A stretch of DNA of 64,000 nt, taken from positions 3,612,363-3,676,362 of the forward strand of contig OU342809.1 of NCBI GenBank assembly GCA_910591455.2. Direction: 5' to 3'. This DNA comes from Pholis gunnellus. Its lineage: Eukaryota; Chordata; Actinopteri; Perciformes; Pholidae. Under the pieces are notes generated by a model. It was not told the DNA's origin. It saw nothing but the letters and a program-made list of their open reading frames with translations, and searched no databases. Shown here one piece after another: positions 24,146-37,800 of the stretch. The stretch's first letter is position 1. Every line of letters starts with the position of its first letter. A program made the translations under genes and the position numbers.

Positions 24146-24804
24146 CGGCAATGCACACTGTAGAATACATCAATAGCTACAACATTGCAGAGGGCAAGAG
24201 GAGTCATCCAACGTTATCCAAGGATGTCAGTTAGCCAGCTGAGCTCGATAAACAGTTCTTTGTTACAGGCCTCCCCACTAATGACACATCTAATCATTAC
24301 GCAACACATGAAGGGAATTGCAGACACGACACGTTACAAAATACAACTTTAGTAGTATTAGTTGGAGCATTTAACAAATGCCCAAAAACGCAGTATTATG
24401 TGCTCGTCTTTGCGCTGCTGCAACAAAGCAAAAGGTGCGGCAGCTAACCGGCTAACGCTAATATTTACTAATTCGCTATAGTTGGGTTTGCTAAATCCAT
24501 AAGTTAGCTAACATCACGACATTGGTCAGATGTTGTTTTTCTTAACAATATACAAACTGTTTAGTCGGCTGTGTAACCATATTAGAGGATAAGAGGTTTG
24601 CGGTTAGCGTTACATTGGAATAGTGTATTAGCTGTCCAATCCGAAGATGCACTGTGTAGGTTTTTAGATCGAGAACCTGCAAACCTAACGGTACCGTTGC
24701 ACCATTATGCAGTAAACTGGGGCAGGGCAGAGTGGTTGGCAGCTAATAATACATCCAGTCGGCTGTGCTTGTAGCCATCCCATCATGGCTGATACTATTG
24801 AGAC

Positions 24805-24970
24805 GCCATTTTCTACTCGAATGTGAATCAGCTGAGCCATCGAGTACTCTAAGCTAAATCCACCGGCTCCTAAGCTACAGCGTTACCGTTCTACGGTTAG
24901 CTTTGAGCGAGCTTATGTCAGACGTTGGTATCTTTAGCTTGCTTAGCTAGCTAGCAGGCGCCATTTTGGA
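24805..24970 (-). promoter_or_regulatory. eif4g2: Two YY1-like sites in the first intron of eif4g2
   Basis: GCCATTTT at 24805-24812 and GCGCCATTTTGG at 24959-24970 read AAAATGGC on the minus strand, the YY1 core. The second lies about 45 bp past the first-exon donor, a usual place for YY1 in housekeeping genes. Function is inferred from motif and position. Confidence 0.45.
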
Positions 24971-25014
24971 TGAGCCGGTGCGCGGTTTTGCAAGGGAGAA
25001 AAAATCTGCCTTAC

Positions 25015-25200
25015 CTTTAACAAAGAAACTTCAGTTTTATGTTGTTGTGCGACTATCACGGAAGAAATAAGACGGTTGTAAAGGGGGGGGAAAACGGGGT
25101 ATGCGACGTTTATCAGGAGAGCTAAAAAGCAGAAAGATGACCGCACAAACACACACATCAATCCGCTACTTGCTGCCTGGCTTATTCGCGCTAGCTAGCT
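25015..25200 (-). other. eif4g2: Non-coding first exon of eif4g2 (probable)
   Basis: A minus-strand donor TTAAAG|GTAAGG ends this exon at 25015. The upper limit is a guess: no TATA box fixes the transcription start. Its sequence has no ATG-started frame matching DAP5, as expected for a leader exon of a GUG-initiated message. Confidence 0.6.
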
Positions 25201-25400
25201 GGTAGACTGCTGCCTTATGGGGACGGAGGAGTCACCAATTTGCACTCGGCACGTAGTTTGTTGCCGTGTCAATCCTGGCCAATCACAAGAAAGATATGTT
25301 CTTTAAGGCGTTTCCGGTAACACATATCATCCAATGAGAGGCGTCTGTAAACAAAAGAGGCCGCCTCCTTTTATTTGATTGACATACAATTTAACATCTG
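25201..25400 (-). promoter_or_regulatory. eif4g2: eif4g2 promoter region with CCAAT boxes and an ETS site
   Basis: Three CCAAT motifs at 25235-25239, 25279-25283 and 25331-25335, spaced 44 and 52 bp, plus TTTCCGGTAA at 25311-25320, an ETS-type core. This layout suits NF-Y and GABP driven housekeeping expression. No TATA box. Assignment to eif4g2 is by position. Confidence 0.5.
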
Positions 25401-27231
25401 CAGTACAGGAAAATATATTGGTTATTTGCTAATTAAGGGAGTTAAAGGCATTAATTAAATTACTACTTAGTACAGGATTATTAATTATTGTATTCATTTT
25501 CTTAAAATAATTGTCAAATTCTTAATAAAGAAGTGGAACAATACATAGGAATTCAGGATGTATATAAAACATATTTGTTATTATTTTTCATATGGATAGT
25601 GCATTGTAAGAGTTGCAAATAAGTCATACAAATGAATAACCTACCTTTAATTTTTCCTTTGCCACTTATGTATCATATTATCTGTTTGTCTCATTGTTTT
25701 ATGATTCAACAGATACAGCATATTCTGATCTACTTAAAGTGTGTAGTTTTATTTGTTTACTTTAATTTGCACACATAACACATTTTAATTCACCTCATTG
25801 GCCTGAGTTTGGTAGATTTTCACTTATAGAAAGAAAAACATTGGCCAAACAACATACCATATTCACAATATTCAGAAGTATACTTACTATACATATACGC
25901 CATACAAATGTAGCACAGCACTAAACCCAAAACAAAAGGAATTATGGGCCAGTTTCAGGGTTCAGACTGACAGGCTGCAACTGACACTTATGACTTTTGA
26001 TGGATGCAGCAATCAGGAGGCTTGAACACATGCCCTTCTGTTTAGGAGCTCATCTGCCCTGCTACCTCTGTGCTAACAATCTACTGTCCACAGCCAATCA
26101 CAGTCCAGTGTTGAACAGTTAACTGACTTGATTTTTACTTCCTCCACAACTGGAGCCGCATCATTCCAAGCCTCGGGCAAACTGCAGCATATCAGTCATT
26201 CTGCTGAGAAGGCCAGGGGTCACGGCCTCCTCTTCTTCGTGCGGCCAGGAAAATAATTGGCCACCTCCATCACCCTGGACACCCTAAAACTCCCCCGGGC
26301 ACTTCCAGCTAATCAGCCCCTCCACCACCTCGTCTTTACTGCTGTGCCATTGCCAAGAAAACACAAAAGGACAAAAAACAAGAAAGAAAATGCTTTTGTG
26401 GAATCATTGCAACATTGTACTCAATATGTATCTCTTAAAATGAAAGGATTTGTCACTTAGTGTAGATAATTGAAGTTACTTTTCAGCCGTAGGTCACATG
26501 TCTCAAATGCAATGTGTAGCACTGTGGTGAGGTCTTTGGAAATTTCATTTAAATGCAAATTCTAACAAGCGTAATAGCCGGGTTTCATAAGAAAACCAAA
26601 ACATCAACCACTTTCACTACAAATCAGTGGAATTAGTTGGTGGTGCTGAAATGTACATAAAATATTAAAAAGCAGGAATCTATAGCCGTCTCTCTTTTAT
26701 GGTGTTTTGCGGGTTTTCATTCCAAACCAGCACTACGGCGGTCGGATTAAATTATTATTTCTCCTCCTGTTGTTCAAGGTGAAACGAGCTGGTCGAAATG
26801 AGCTGGTGTAACGCTCGCTTGAAAGGAAGCCTGCGGTTATGTTCCCAGTGGGTGTCTGAAAGGGTAGAGAGAAAAACACAACAACCACTGAGGTGCAGGA
26901 GATGACAAGCCATTAGTTAGAAAGGTGACTTGTGACAGTGGGCGAGTGGGGCGACCAAACACAACAATTTATTTTTTACAATATTTGATATAGGCAGTGA
27001 CATTGACAATATACAGACAGGGGGGAAAAATATGTGAAATAAAGAAGAAAACTGTCTGAACTTTAAAAGATTGCGGAGAAAACACCAGAACCGTTGTGGC
27101 ACTCAACTGTAAGTGAGGTGGACTAATCATACATTCAGGTATGCACAACCTGCCGAGGCACTTTTCTTTGAAATAGGTGGAATGTACACGAAAACTCAGA
27201 ATGACAACAAGGAAACAACCCACAGTAAAGC

Positions 27232-27232
<1 letters not shown>
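25401..27232. other. Non-coding stretch, start of the gene desert
   Basis: AT-rich with no exon I can support. A GC-richer part at 26150-26340 might be an old LINE tail on the plus strand, but the resemblance is too weak to call. Confidence 0.5.

Positions 27233-27303
<71 letters not shown>
27233..27303. repeat. (AC)n microsatellite
   Basis: An uninterrupted AC repeat of about 71 bp. Frames that look open across it are low-complexity Thr/His or Val/Cys strings and are not genes. Confidence 0.97.
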
Positions 27304-27306
<3 letters not shown>

Positions 27307-29317
27307 TAGATCTGAAAGGGAAGTTGTATGGACCACTGACTCTACTTCATTTATTGTACGAGTCATTGGAATAGAAGAAGAGCTAGCTCCTTCTTTCCTT
27401 TCACTCAGTAATGGATGTACGATAAGAAAACATCCGATAATATAAACCTTTGTTGACCCCCAGAGGGTAAACTCGTTTGTTGCAGCAGCACACAAGGATA
27501 GATTAAAAAACATAAAATGCGTTTCATTCTAGAAACCCTCTTGTGATGGGATCACACCAGCCGGACCAGGGGTGTGAACTGGGGGAGGTAATGGCCCTAT
27601 ATCTTCACTTTCTACCCCCCCATACTTCCGGCACAGTTGCTCGTATAGTGGTGGCCTAAAGTGTGCAAGTGTGTGTGTGTGACTTAGTTTTTATACCTAC
27701 TAAACACCCGTAATGTTTTGTGATGGACAGACGGACAGACAAAGGACCACATGCAGGTCTCCAGGACCACATTTTGCCAGGATGCCACACACACACAGAC
27801 GCACACGGTGAAATACCAGCGACGCCGTCGCAGCTGCAAATATATTACAACGCCTTTATTTCTGCCCTAAATGAATGAATTAAAGTGGCTAAACACTACA
27901 TGCAGAGAGTGTCGTTGAGTGGTAGTTCTGACCCAGATTGCAGTTGTGGATTGATTTGCATCAACAACTCTGTAGCTATGCTTCCTGGAAAAGGCACACC
28001 CATCTCTGTCATGTTTTCCAGTGTTTTTGGTAAAGTCCGTAGCAATCTATAACGAAATTATATTTTTATTCTACGTAAACTATATGTAAACTTTTTTAAT
28101 TAATCATTTCTTATTTTCTTAGGCATTTTTTATCTGATGATTAATACGTCTGCTGACGTCTACTGTCAAGTCTTGATCATGTGACATGACAATACAAATC
28201 CTGATCGCTTTCTATTGGACCTCTCTACTCTCCCAATACAACAGCCTAAGTAACTCATTTAACTGTAAAAATATATATATATACGCTTAATGCTATATAA
28301 TACTAGCGTGCGCTAAGGCCTGTTGTAACTGCCTTACTTAACTAGTGGTGTCATGGTGAGGGGGATATTTGCTTGACTTATTTTGGGTGTTGTGTGAGAC
28401 AGAAAAGAGAATTGCATGTACACGTAGTTCACTGCATTGTCCACTAGAGGGCAGGATGAGCCTTCCAGTTGAGATGAAAGACATAAAATGGGTTCATGGA
28501 CTTCTGCTCTGTCCTCCTGTCCTCCATTAGGATGCACTCTCAGTCATGAATCCAATTACCTTCCCCTCTCATAACCACTGACATCAAACCCACGCAGACA
28601 AAATAACACACATGTGTGCCGTACCCTTGACATCACTATCATGTTGTTCTCCTCTTCTTTTTTTTTTATCTCTCTCTCTTCACTGCTCTCCAGACTTCCT
28701 TTAGGAAAAGCTTCATGCTGCAGGTCTGCAGTAACCCTCCTTATTGCTTTATGAGGATAAAGATCTCTGACCCAATTAGCTGTCTTTATGAAATAACAGT
28801 CCACTGGACCTCATTTAAACCACCAGCCAACCCCCGCACACCATGCCTCCACCGCTCTCTCTGTGTTTTTAAAGTACAAAGTGATTACAGATTTAATTAG
28901 CTGAGGACCTGGCCTCCATATCTATACTGGTGTTTATGCAGCGTTTGGAGATATAGAAGCCACGGCTTTGTGATGATAACTTGCAGGGGAGGTGAAAAAA
29001 GGTTCGGCTCAGGTTTTCTGGGAGTACGTCCACACTTTCAGGTCATGAAAAACCATCATAATCATCATAATATATCGAAACTTTATGATTCATCTCTTTT
29101 CTTTTACATATCTTTCCATTTTCAGTTGTCGGACAACCAAACAAACAGTAAATGATACAATTGCGGGTCATAAATTACATTTAAATGTCACATCAATGTG
29201 AGCAGTACGTTCTTTGTTGCTGCAGACTTCATTTTGGCGGCTTAGTCTTCTGATGAACATTTCTCATGAGTTTAAGTCACATTCTAGTCCTTTCTATCCT
29301 TCATAGCTTTAGCCCAG
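27304..29317. other. Non-coding stretch with a possible conserved block at 28680-28920
   Basis: No gene. The block 28680-28920 has several homeodomain-like cores (CCCAATTAGC, GATTTAATTAGC) and balanced, non-repetitive sequence, a texture seen in vertebrate conserved non-coding elements. This is a judgement by eye only. Confidence 0.35.
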
Positions 29318-29545
29318 CTTTAGTTGACGAAAATGTAATTACATTTTAATCAACTTTAGTCATTACTTTAAGTCAAACTGGTTCCTGTCTTAATATTATT
29401 AACTATTTTTTTAATTTAGCCTTAGTCCATGTCCTTTTTCAGTCATCAGATTATATTGAACATTTCAATCTAGTCTGGCCAAAAAACAATAATTCTGTCA
29501 TTTTAGTGAAACTTAGTTCACATTAGAGATTTTTTTTTAATTATA
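29318..29545. repeat. Dispersed repeat, TTTAGTTGACGAAAA type
   Basis: Internally repetitive text built on TTTAGTC and related words (GACGAAAATGTAATTACATT, then TTTAGCCTTAGTCC). It resembles a dispersed repeat widespread in fish genomes; this is recognition from memory. No coding capacity. Confidence 0.45.
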
Positions 29546-32500
29546 ATTATCTGTAGGTGCTGCTCTGAGATGTCACCAAATCACTTTATGATGATGAATT
29601 TTCTGACGAAATAAAAACATGATATAACAATTAAAAACGAGTTATTACATGGAAAGTTGCAGTCGACAGAAGAGGTATAAAAGCTCCGTTCTTCTCGTCC
29701 ACAATAAAACATGAGGACATATGTTGAGATGTAGCCACTCTGGAGGCCATTTTGAAAAAAAGCTCAGCTTTTGGGTGCGGGGAACTCTGACGTGAAAAGC
29801 GAATCATACGGACACAGATGTCTGCTCAGGTCCATTGCTGATATCATAGACAAGTATAACTTGAGCTTCAACATGGATGAAAGACCAAAGGGAGAGACAA
29901 AAAGATGCTAAACTTAGGGGCTGCTTGGAGGTCACGTTCTCCATATAGGGATACTGATGCTATATATATACACAAGTATATACAATTAAAACATAATGTA
30001 CAGAACTTCCTGCTCTGCACTGTGTGATTTTCCACCCAGGTGATAATCTCTCGGCTTCATGACGATGCTTGTGCACATACAGGCTTGGCAGCAATCCTTC
30101 ATTTGTACTTTGTTCTTCTTTAGAAACAGTTGCTGTCGTTCTATAAATCTTTCTGTTGCCATTAAAAAAAGAGGCAAATAATTTACAGTAGAGTGAAATA
30201 TGCATGTACAGTAAGAGCAGACGAATGAGGTCGTCGCTCCAGTCTAAACGCTGAGTAAAGCTGTCACGTACCGTAAGCGTCAAACTTTGCTTACTCGCGC
30301 TTCTCTCAACAGGATTTAAAAGACGCCTTTGAGAGAACCAGGTGCTGTCAAACCCCTGCGAGGAGGGGCTGGTGCTTACAAAAACAACCAGTGTGACCTT
30401 TTCCAAAGACGCACTTATCGCTCAGTGACAGCCACATGAGTTCCCCCCCCAGTTTTTGTTAGAAACCAGCTGGAGTAAACAGGTCTGTCTGTACCGCAAA
30501 GCTGAATGATCGTAGTTATTCATCTGTTCTTATTTGAGTTGTGATTCCTGAAATGTTTCCTGAAAGTCGCCGAACTTTTGGGGAATAATCTGATAAAATA
30601 ATGCAGATATCTGAAGCCGGGTCACAGCATTTTATTAACCATCCATAGTAGCAGAAACATATTGACAACAAGGTCATGATTCTCACCTTTCCACACCGTC
30701 TATTTATGCCAGGTTCACTTTTAACCCGGACCTATATGCGCATTCATCCATGACCTTCTGAGAACACCGAAAATATGAATGAAACACTCCTCCGCTCTCC
30801 CCTGAGGTGTGTGTGTGTGTGTGTGTGTGTGACCTTTCTCACACATTTCACAGCCTCTATTTATCCAGGGAAGGCTTCTCTCAGCATGCTGTTTTTTTTC
30901 CGGCTCCACAAGCTTCGCATTTATACAAAATTCACACCTCGGGGATTCACAGTGTGGCCAAAAGTCTTCTGCTGTCGGCCAATGGGCACCGACCGGGACC
31001 ATGCAGAAGAAAAAAACAAAAACACACTAATATAATTCAGCATACCAAAACAGATCGCGTATTTCATTTAGTTTTTTTGTGGTGTATTCTGATTTGTGAT
31101 TTTCCATGCAGGGAAATAGCAGCAAATGGTAAGAATCCGCCTTTTTGCAATGGCATTCAATCATCGTACATGAGAAACCCATCACAGTGGAGGAGGGCGT
31201 GCCGCCATTTATCCCCAACAGCAGCCTCAATAGACCTCACAAGCATATAACGGTGTATTTTGAGTGAGGCGATGTGTTGTTTAACGGGAAAGCAAATCCT
31301 GGCTCTGCCAGCTCTCACACATCTTTACACCACATCATCATTTTTCAAGGGTATTCTGGGAAATGGCTAACTGGAACAGAAGTACGCTCCAAGTGGTAAT
31401 CTTGAAAGATTTTTAATAAAATGAAGGCCTAGAACTGTAGTGTTCACACTGTAAACAGGATATAGTTCATTTTCAGGAAAAAAAAAAAAGCCATCAGCCA
31501 GTTCCAAATGCTATTTGACGTCATAACTACGTCAACGAGTGTTTAACGACAATTAAAACAAAAATGTAGAGAGGTCATTCGAGCTACCGGCCGCCGCGTC
31601 TACATTGAGCAAAGATCGAGTGTCAACATTCATATTTGTCAAAAACTAGTTCAGCACTAATCAGCAAATGTCGACATGTTAACCCCTGCTACCTTCTTCT
31701 ATCTTCTAAATGTTAGAATTTTGAAGCACTCCTTTGCCTGACAGAGCTGCTGGCAAACATGTAATCTCTCTACCGTAATCTATGTTGAGAAGTGTCTGAT
31801 GCCTTATGTTAGACATCTTTGTTTTTCAATATAGGATCAGGTATGAGAATGGGAAAAGGCCAAAGTTGCAAACTTGAAAACAATTGACTGTGTGCAACCC
31901 TTTAATCCTTGCTCGTCCCCAGAGAGTTTTTGTAAAAAGAAAGTCTCCAATTCCCAGGCTGTCTGCCGAGGTGCTGATAAACTGTGGTACATGTGACCCT
32001 CTTCACATGCGAATCAATAATGCACTGTGATATCTTCTTTTTTAATCTCCCCCAGTCAATTACATTGTACCTGACAGGCTAATCTAAAAGAACGCATTAC
32101 TGTTTGAGTGCCCCGTGGCAAAAGGGTATCGCTTCCCCCGCATAAGAAAGGGCTTTCTGGCTGCTTGTATGAATTAAAGCGCAGAAAGCGAGATGACTTT
32201 ATATCAAATTACAGACTTCAGACGCGGGAGAAATAATTCACCCTTCATGTGAAAATCAATATTGAATCCATGTTTGCAAACTTCCAGTCAGTTTCTGGTT
32301 CAACACAAGACGGTGATTTGTTCGGCAGACTTTTCCATGAACTTCTCTAAGTGGAAGAATTGATCACTTGTCGGCCACATGTCAGAGTCAAGAGTAGCCT
32401 ATTAAGTACTTGGACAGACAGGATAAAGTGCAGGAGAATCACCCTGCCGTGCTCCATGCAGTGCAGATAAACAGGTGGGGATGTGTTTGTCTCTGTGGAA

Positions 32501-34167
32501 ATACATATGTAACCCCTGCTATTTTATTTTTTAGGAAAATCTTTTCTGCAAGATCATTTTTTTTATTTTCTATGAAAGGAACCCAAAAAAATCGTGTTTG
32601 TTTGTGTTTTTCCTCTTTGCCGAGTGTCTCTCTCCGTCTTGGGGATGCAGGATTAAAATATTAGCACTTCCTATTCAAACTCTTCCCTCTAGTTCAAAAC
32701 AAAAATCAATACGAGCTCCTTTATGTAAAAATGTTCAAAGAAACCCGGTCCCACGGGTGGGGTCGCTCTCTGTGAGCGTTCTGGTGTGACCTGAGGATAT
32801 ATGGCCCCCTCTGATACAACCAAAGACTGCCTTTGGATTGAAATTTAAAAAAAGTTGTTGTTTGTCGAGATTGTTCTCAGTATGCAAAAAAAAAAAGTGT
32901 GTGGGATAATCCATTTTTTTAGTTTTATATTAAGTATTCATGGTGCATATGTTGAATGTCAAAGAAGGCCTCCTGGGTGCTCGGTCCCTACACACAAATG
33001 TTTTCGCACCCGGGGAATGTCACTTTCCATGCATGCAGTAGATGCTGACGGGGTGAAGCAGTGCGGTCCCTTGATGCTGGCAGCTGTGGAACATATTAAA
33101 AAAAAAGTCTCGTATTAACCGGGAGAATCCAAATAGTGAATCAGATAAAGCCAGCGAGATAAAACTTTGAGGTCGAGTGCAGAGCGCCAATATATTCATG
33201 GGGAGCTTTTTCCTTCAGTGAACAACATGAAGATTTGTGTTCTTTCTCGCTGTGCCTTTTAAAATGGTTACTCCCTGCAGACATTAAAAAGTCTTAAATA
33301 TGAATACCCTTACAGTGCAATATATCTTCTTTTATCGTCTCAAATTGTGTTAAAAAAAGAATAAAAAAGAAAAGGAAAGCACTGTGGTGGCACAAAATGG
33401 CAATCAAACACACCATTAGTCTGGACCTCGGCGGTAATTTTGCACCATGCCAATTACCACGCCCCGTCATTTGTGCCATCCAAACTGTAATGGGCAGCCT
33501 AACACCAGAGAGCACAAGCATCCATAAATAATTTCTTGCAATGGTAATGGAGGACTGAGCAGGAAAGTGGCCTTGCTGCTGACTAAAAAAAAAAAAAAAA
33601 GCCACCGCTCGGGCCGATCCTCTCCCTCATTAAAAATCATCAGTCAGAATCGCTGTGCTCCCGGTCCGAGCACATCAGAGGTTAGGACGAAGAAAAAGGC
33701 GAGGCGGCTTTGTGGAGGGTGACATCCAAGCCCAAATTAAGTTAATTTGAGGTTCTGCGGCGGGCCTGTCAAGTCCTCACAGTGGCAGGACTCTGACAGA
33801 CATGTGGCTAATAGGAAGGCCAGCAGGGAAGATACACAGTTAGTGTTACACTCAATCTGTCCCTCAGCCCTCTCTGTCCCTTTCACCGACGCTGAACCTT
33901 CTTCGTTGATTCCGGTGAGGTGCATCTGGTTCGCGAGGGTTTCTAAAAATGCTTTGATTGACAAACTGTGGCAGTTACGGGTTAAACGTGTTCATAGCCT
34001 TACATTCTCATTAGGTAAATAAATTGATTATTTGAATTTTGGTTGGACAACTGCTATAGCAGAATAGATGATGCGTAAGAGGGCAACCTTGTCTCCTACA
34101 AATTATGGCATTATGAATTTACTTTTGATGTATCACAAATAAGTTTCAAACGGGTCAGCGGTTCTAA
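29546..34167. other. Non-coding stretch with candidate regulatory blocks
   Basis: No exon found. A GT microsatellite sits at 30807-30832. Two blocks look non-random: 31870-32420 (CAGTCAATTACATTG, GACAGGCTAATC, AATAATGCACTGTGATATC) and 33390-33570 (GGTAATTTTGCACC, GCCAATTACC, CATAAATAATTTC). Both are AT-rich and non-repetitive, with clustered homeodomain-type cores. Confidence 0.4.
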
Positions 34168-34544
34168 GAAGTGAAGCCAATGCTGAAGTGTCTTAAACCT
34201 GCATTCCTTCTAATGGCCATCAGGGGGCGACTCCTGATTGTATAGAAGTCTATGAGTAAATGACTCTTCTTCTCATTTAAGTTATTCCCTCAGTAAACAT
34301 TGTAAACATCTTCTTCAATACAGCATGATGTTCATTTCGTAAATTATGGTCCATTTAGAGTCAAATAGACAATAAAGCAGGGGATGCTTTGAGGCGGGGC
34401 TACCTTGTGATTGACAGGTCGCTACCAGAGTCCAACCATGGTCACTTCCGTTCACTGGTTGTAAAAACTGGAGGCTTCAAACCGTAATCTACAAACCAAT
34501 GGGTGACGTAACGATGACAATGTCTACTTATATACAGTTTATGG
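34168..34544 (+). repeat. Dispersed repeat type A, copy 1
   Basis: Matches the copies at 55331-55558 and 59748-60173 by eye. Shared words include GTGAAGCCAATGCTGAAGTG, GGGGGCGACTC, TATAGAAGTCTATGAG, CATTTAGAGTCAA, and at the far end CCAATGGGTGACG and TATATACAGT. About 375 bp, no open frame; probably a non-autonomous mobile element. Confidence 0.8.
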
Positions 34545-34545
34545 T

Positions 34546-34850
34546 CGTGTCCCGTGTGAACCAAGTGCTTTTGTTGCATTCTTTGGTTTGTTTTGTTTCA
34601 ATTTCATAGCCATTTTAAGCCAAACCATGATGTTTCTTTTACTAAACCTAACCAAGTAGTAGTATTGCCTAAACATAACAACATAGTTTTGAGGCATTTT
34701 TTGTGTTGTTTGGTTTCAATTTACAGCGTTGATCACGTGGTTCAACCTGCAAAAAACTGCCACCGAAATCGGGATGAAAATACGTTTCTCTTGAAAAGTA
34801 ATTAAGAGTGCAGTTTAGTTGTATGGGAACATCATTCTGCAGGAGACAGG
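34546..34850 (+). repeat. Dispersed repeat type B, copy 1
   Basis: Begins with TCCCGTGTGAACC and ends with AGGAGACAGG. It shares AAGCCAAACCATGATGTTT and an AAAATACG...CTCTTGAAA stretch with the copy at 54775-55087, and its second half with the inverted copy at 39000-39240. It follows a type A copy directly. Confidence 0.72.
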
Positions 34851-37800
34851 GTGGAAGGAGTCATCAGCATGCCTTTTTTTGATTTATATTCAAATGAGCC
34901 ATAGACAAGAAACTGGATTTCGTGTCATCTCCCAAAGGATTTCTTTTGTGTTCATATTCCGGCACGTGGATTAGAGGTGATTCCACATTTTGCGGCGCCA
35001 TCTGAGAGAGGTACATCAACAAAGGAGCACAAGCACAAATTAACATCGACTACGCCGTCCATGAGGAAGCCCGCCTTCCCTTTTTGTTTGTGATTTTCTA
35101 AACTAACAAATTACCACCTGGCCCTTTTCAAATTTACACTTGAAAGAGATGTGTGTCCCCTCCCTCCCCTCTCCTCCTGATGAAAGTACTTTCAGCATTA
35201 AAATTCAAAGCTGTATAAACAAAGGGAAGAAGTGGATGAGGAAAAAATCCACGAGAAAGTCTTTCCCGGCAATGTGAACTTGGACTACTAATGATGAGAT
35301 CAACGGTCAAGGCACCACAACAGAAACCTCAAACAGTGATCCGGGTCTGGGTCTAATTGATCACTACGAGGACTATTGGATTGAATCGGCCCCGAGCTTT
35401 TTGATCCATATAGGCAGTTTTACCTGTGTATGTGAAACGATGATGGTATATCATCATCAATATGGCCTTTAATAGAGTGAATGTGGCTAAAGTGATCAAA
35501 GTTAGCTATGAGTTTGATGGACACCTCATTAGTTTCCACAGTTATTAATTAATATTGCAACAGCAGAACCTCATTTAATAAAATGAATAATATTTGCCCC
35601 GAGGAACTCCAGCTGTGGATGAAATTAAAGTATTCCTGGAACTTCCTGGAACAGCCTCGAGGAGCCCTGGAGGTCCTCGGAGCCCACTCAGGGACACAGT
35701 GTTGTCTGCAATTATCCCGTAACCAGAACTTCAGAAGCTGCAACACCATACCGGTAACTGTGCGAGATGTACATCAAGTTCATTATATTGAAATGCTGGA
35801 AGAATTACCATCCTTTCATTGCTTTTACAAAGTGTACCTTCAAGGTGAAATTCGTATTGTTAGTCTGAAAGGAATCTAAATAATGTGAAGCATTAGGAAA
35901 AAAGGTATGCCTTTCTTCCCTTTCAAAGAGCAGCTTCTTCAGCTTACGTAACTTAAGTGGGGGTGAAACAGAAAGAGGCCTGTACTTTACTGATGTATAA
36001 GTATTGAGTAGTTACAGAACACTTTTTTAGCCCGAAACCAAAGGCCAGGTGCCAGGATGAAGTGACTGAGGGGACTGTTGAAAGTTGTTCTGAGGACAAC
36101 ATATAGCTATTTTTTACTATTAGAGAATATATTAGTTAACCACTCTCATAAGAACAAAGCTCTAGCCGAGCACTTAACATTTTCTGAATGAATGAACGAT
36201 TCTCTGTCAAATCAGCACGGGGAGACATGTAGAAACAGCTGTTTGTGGCTTTCAGTGCTCTCTCTCTCTTCTCAAAGTGGTTGAGAAACTATCGATCTCT
36301 GTTTCAGTACTCCGGACAGCGACCTCTACACGCAACACACAGCGCTGTCCGTGGTCCTGAAACATCACCGCTGCTCTAACGATGCGCTTGATGGGAAAAT
36401 ATCAAACAGCATGCAGCAGCCAGTGGGACTGGCTGACGACGACAAACGCTGTTTGGTATCGGAAGCGTTCTGGTGTCTGTATGTAGTCCGTGTATTGTTG
36501 ACCAATCCCGTTCGAGCAGGCTTTGGTTGAATGCAGGTAAACAGTCCGTGTGGAGAGTGAAAGAGGCAACATGTAATCTTAGATGATTTAGCTTTTTATT
36601 GGTTTAGAATTAGCTTCGTCGTCAGACTGATAGCCGATGGGTTCAGAGATTGGCCCCCGCATGAAAACTTCTCTCCTTATGTTCTTACCTTTCACAATAA
36701 AAGCTAATACGCTGCAGCACTGCTGACCAGTGGAACCTAAACTCCCTCAGGGCATTTCACTACTAACTCAATACATACCGGCAGGTATTTTTATGATAAA
36801 TACATATTGTAAGCTATTTTATACTGGATGGTGCACCAGCCGACGTTGATCTGGCAGGTTTTCAAAAGTGTTTTGCATTTTTGGTTCATTTTGCAAATGA
36901 GCTCACTATAAAGTCCTCTACATAGAAGTCCCTAGATAGTGAGTGGGGAGTAATTAATGAGGACACAGTCATTGACATTTGTAATAACGCTAATGACAAC
37001 AAAAGAAAAATCCAGCCTTTGAACAGAACCTTATCCAACAGTATGTTGAATGTTTACTCTATGTGTCCAAAAAATAATGGTCAGTTTTTTTCTTTAAACC
37101 ATCCAGTATTGTAGTGTATAATAAAGTTTTGTTTATTGGTGTTTAGCAAAACAATTTCCCATAAACCAATGGGAATAAAAGGTCACCAGCATCGACAGAA
37201 GTGCATGTCCACGGGCGAGTTGAGGCATAGACTGTGGAAGCGGGGGAGCGAGGGGGACCGAGGGCAGGGTCACTGTTCAGATCTGATATAATAAATGTAT
37301 GAATAAAAGCCTGAATTGGATACTGAAATAGTTTATATGTTGTATAGTCATGACATCATAGCCATCAATGGCTCATTTAAAGGCACAGTGTCTGAATACG
37401 GGCTGTGTGTACTTCTCCATGGATTTAGTGTTGAGATACTTTCACAGTATTTGTATAGCACTGAGAGCTGCTTCATGATAAACAAGACAAGAAAATCTCA
37501 CTTTTTACAATATGAGTCCCTTAAAAGTCATTAAAATAAATTCAGTCACTAAGTAAAGTTGAATGAGTGAAGACAGTAACATCACTTTTCCACAAAATAT
37601 GTCCCAGAATGGAGCGACCATCATGAATTATTACAGTGACAGACTAGTAAAGGATGATTTTTTCTTTCTTCCACCAGCAATAAATAAGTCATCAGGCTGC
37701 GTGATGATTCTATTCCGTTCAGTTGCATGCTATTTTCCATTTTCAGCGCACACACACAATGCAAATCAAGTGTTGGCAAACGTTTCTGCGACTTTCCCCT

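Noticed and set aside
26150..26340. Possible LINE reverse-transcriptase tail (a short RKIIG-like peptide)
   Set aside because: Only a handful of residues agree; too short and diverged to support a call without a search.
27113..27513. Open frames across the AC microsatellite on both strands
   Set aside because: They are Thr/His or Val/Cys strings caused by the dinucleotide repeat, with no flanking domain.
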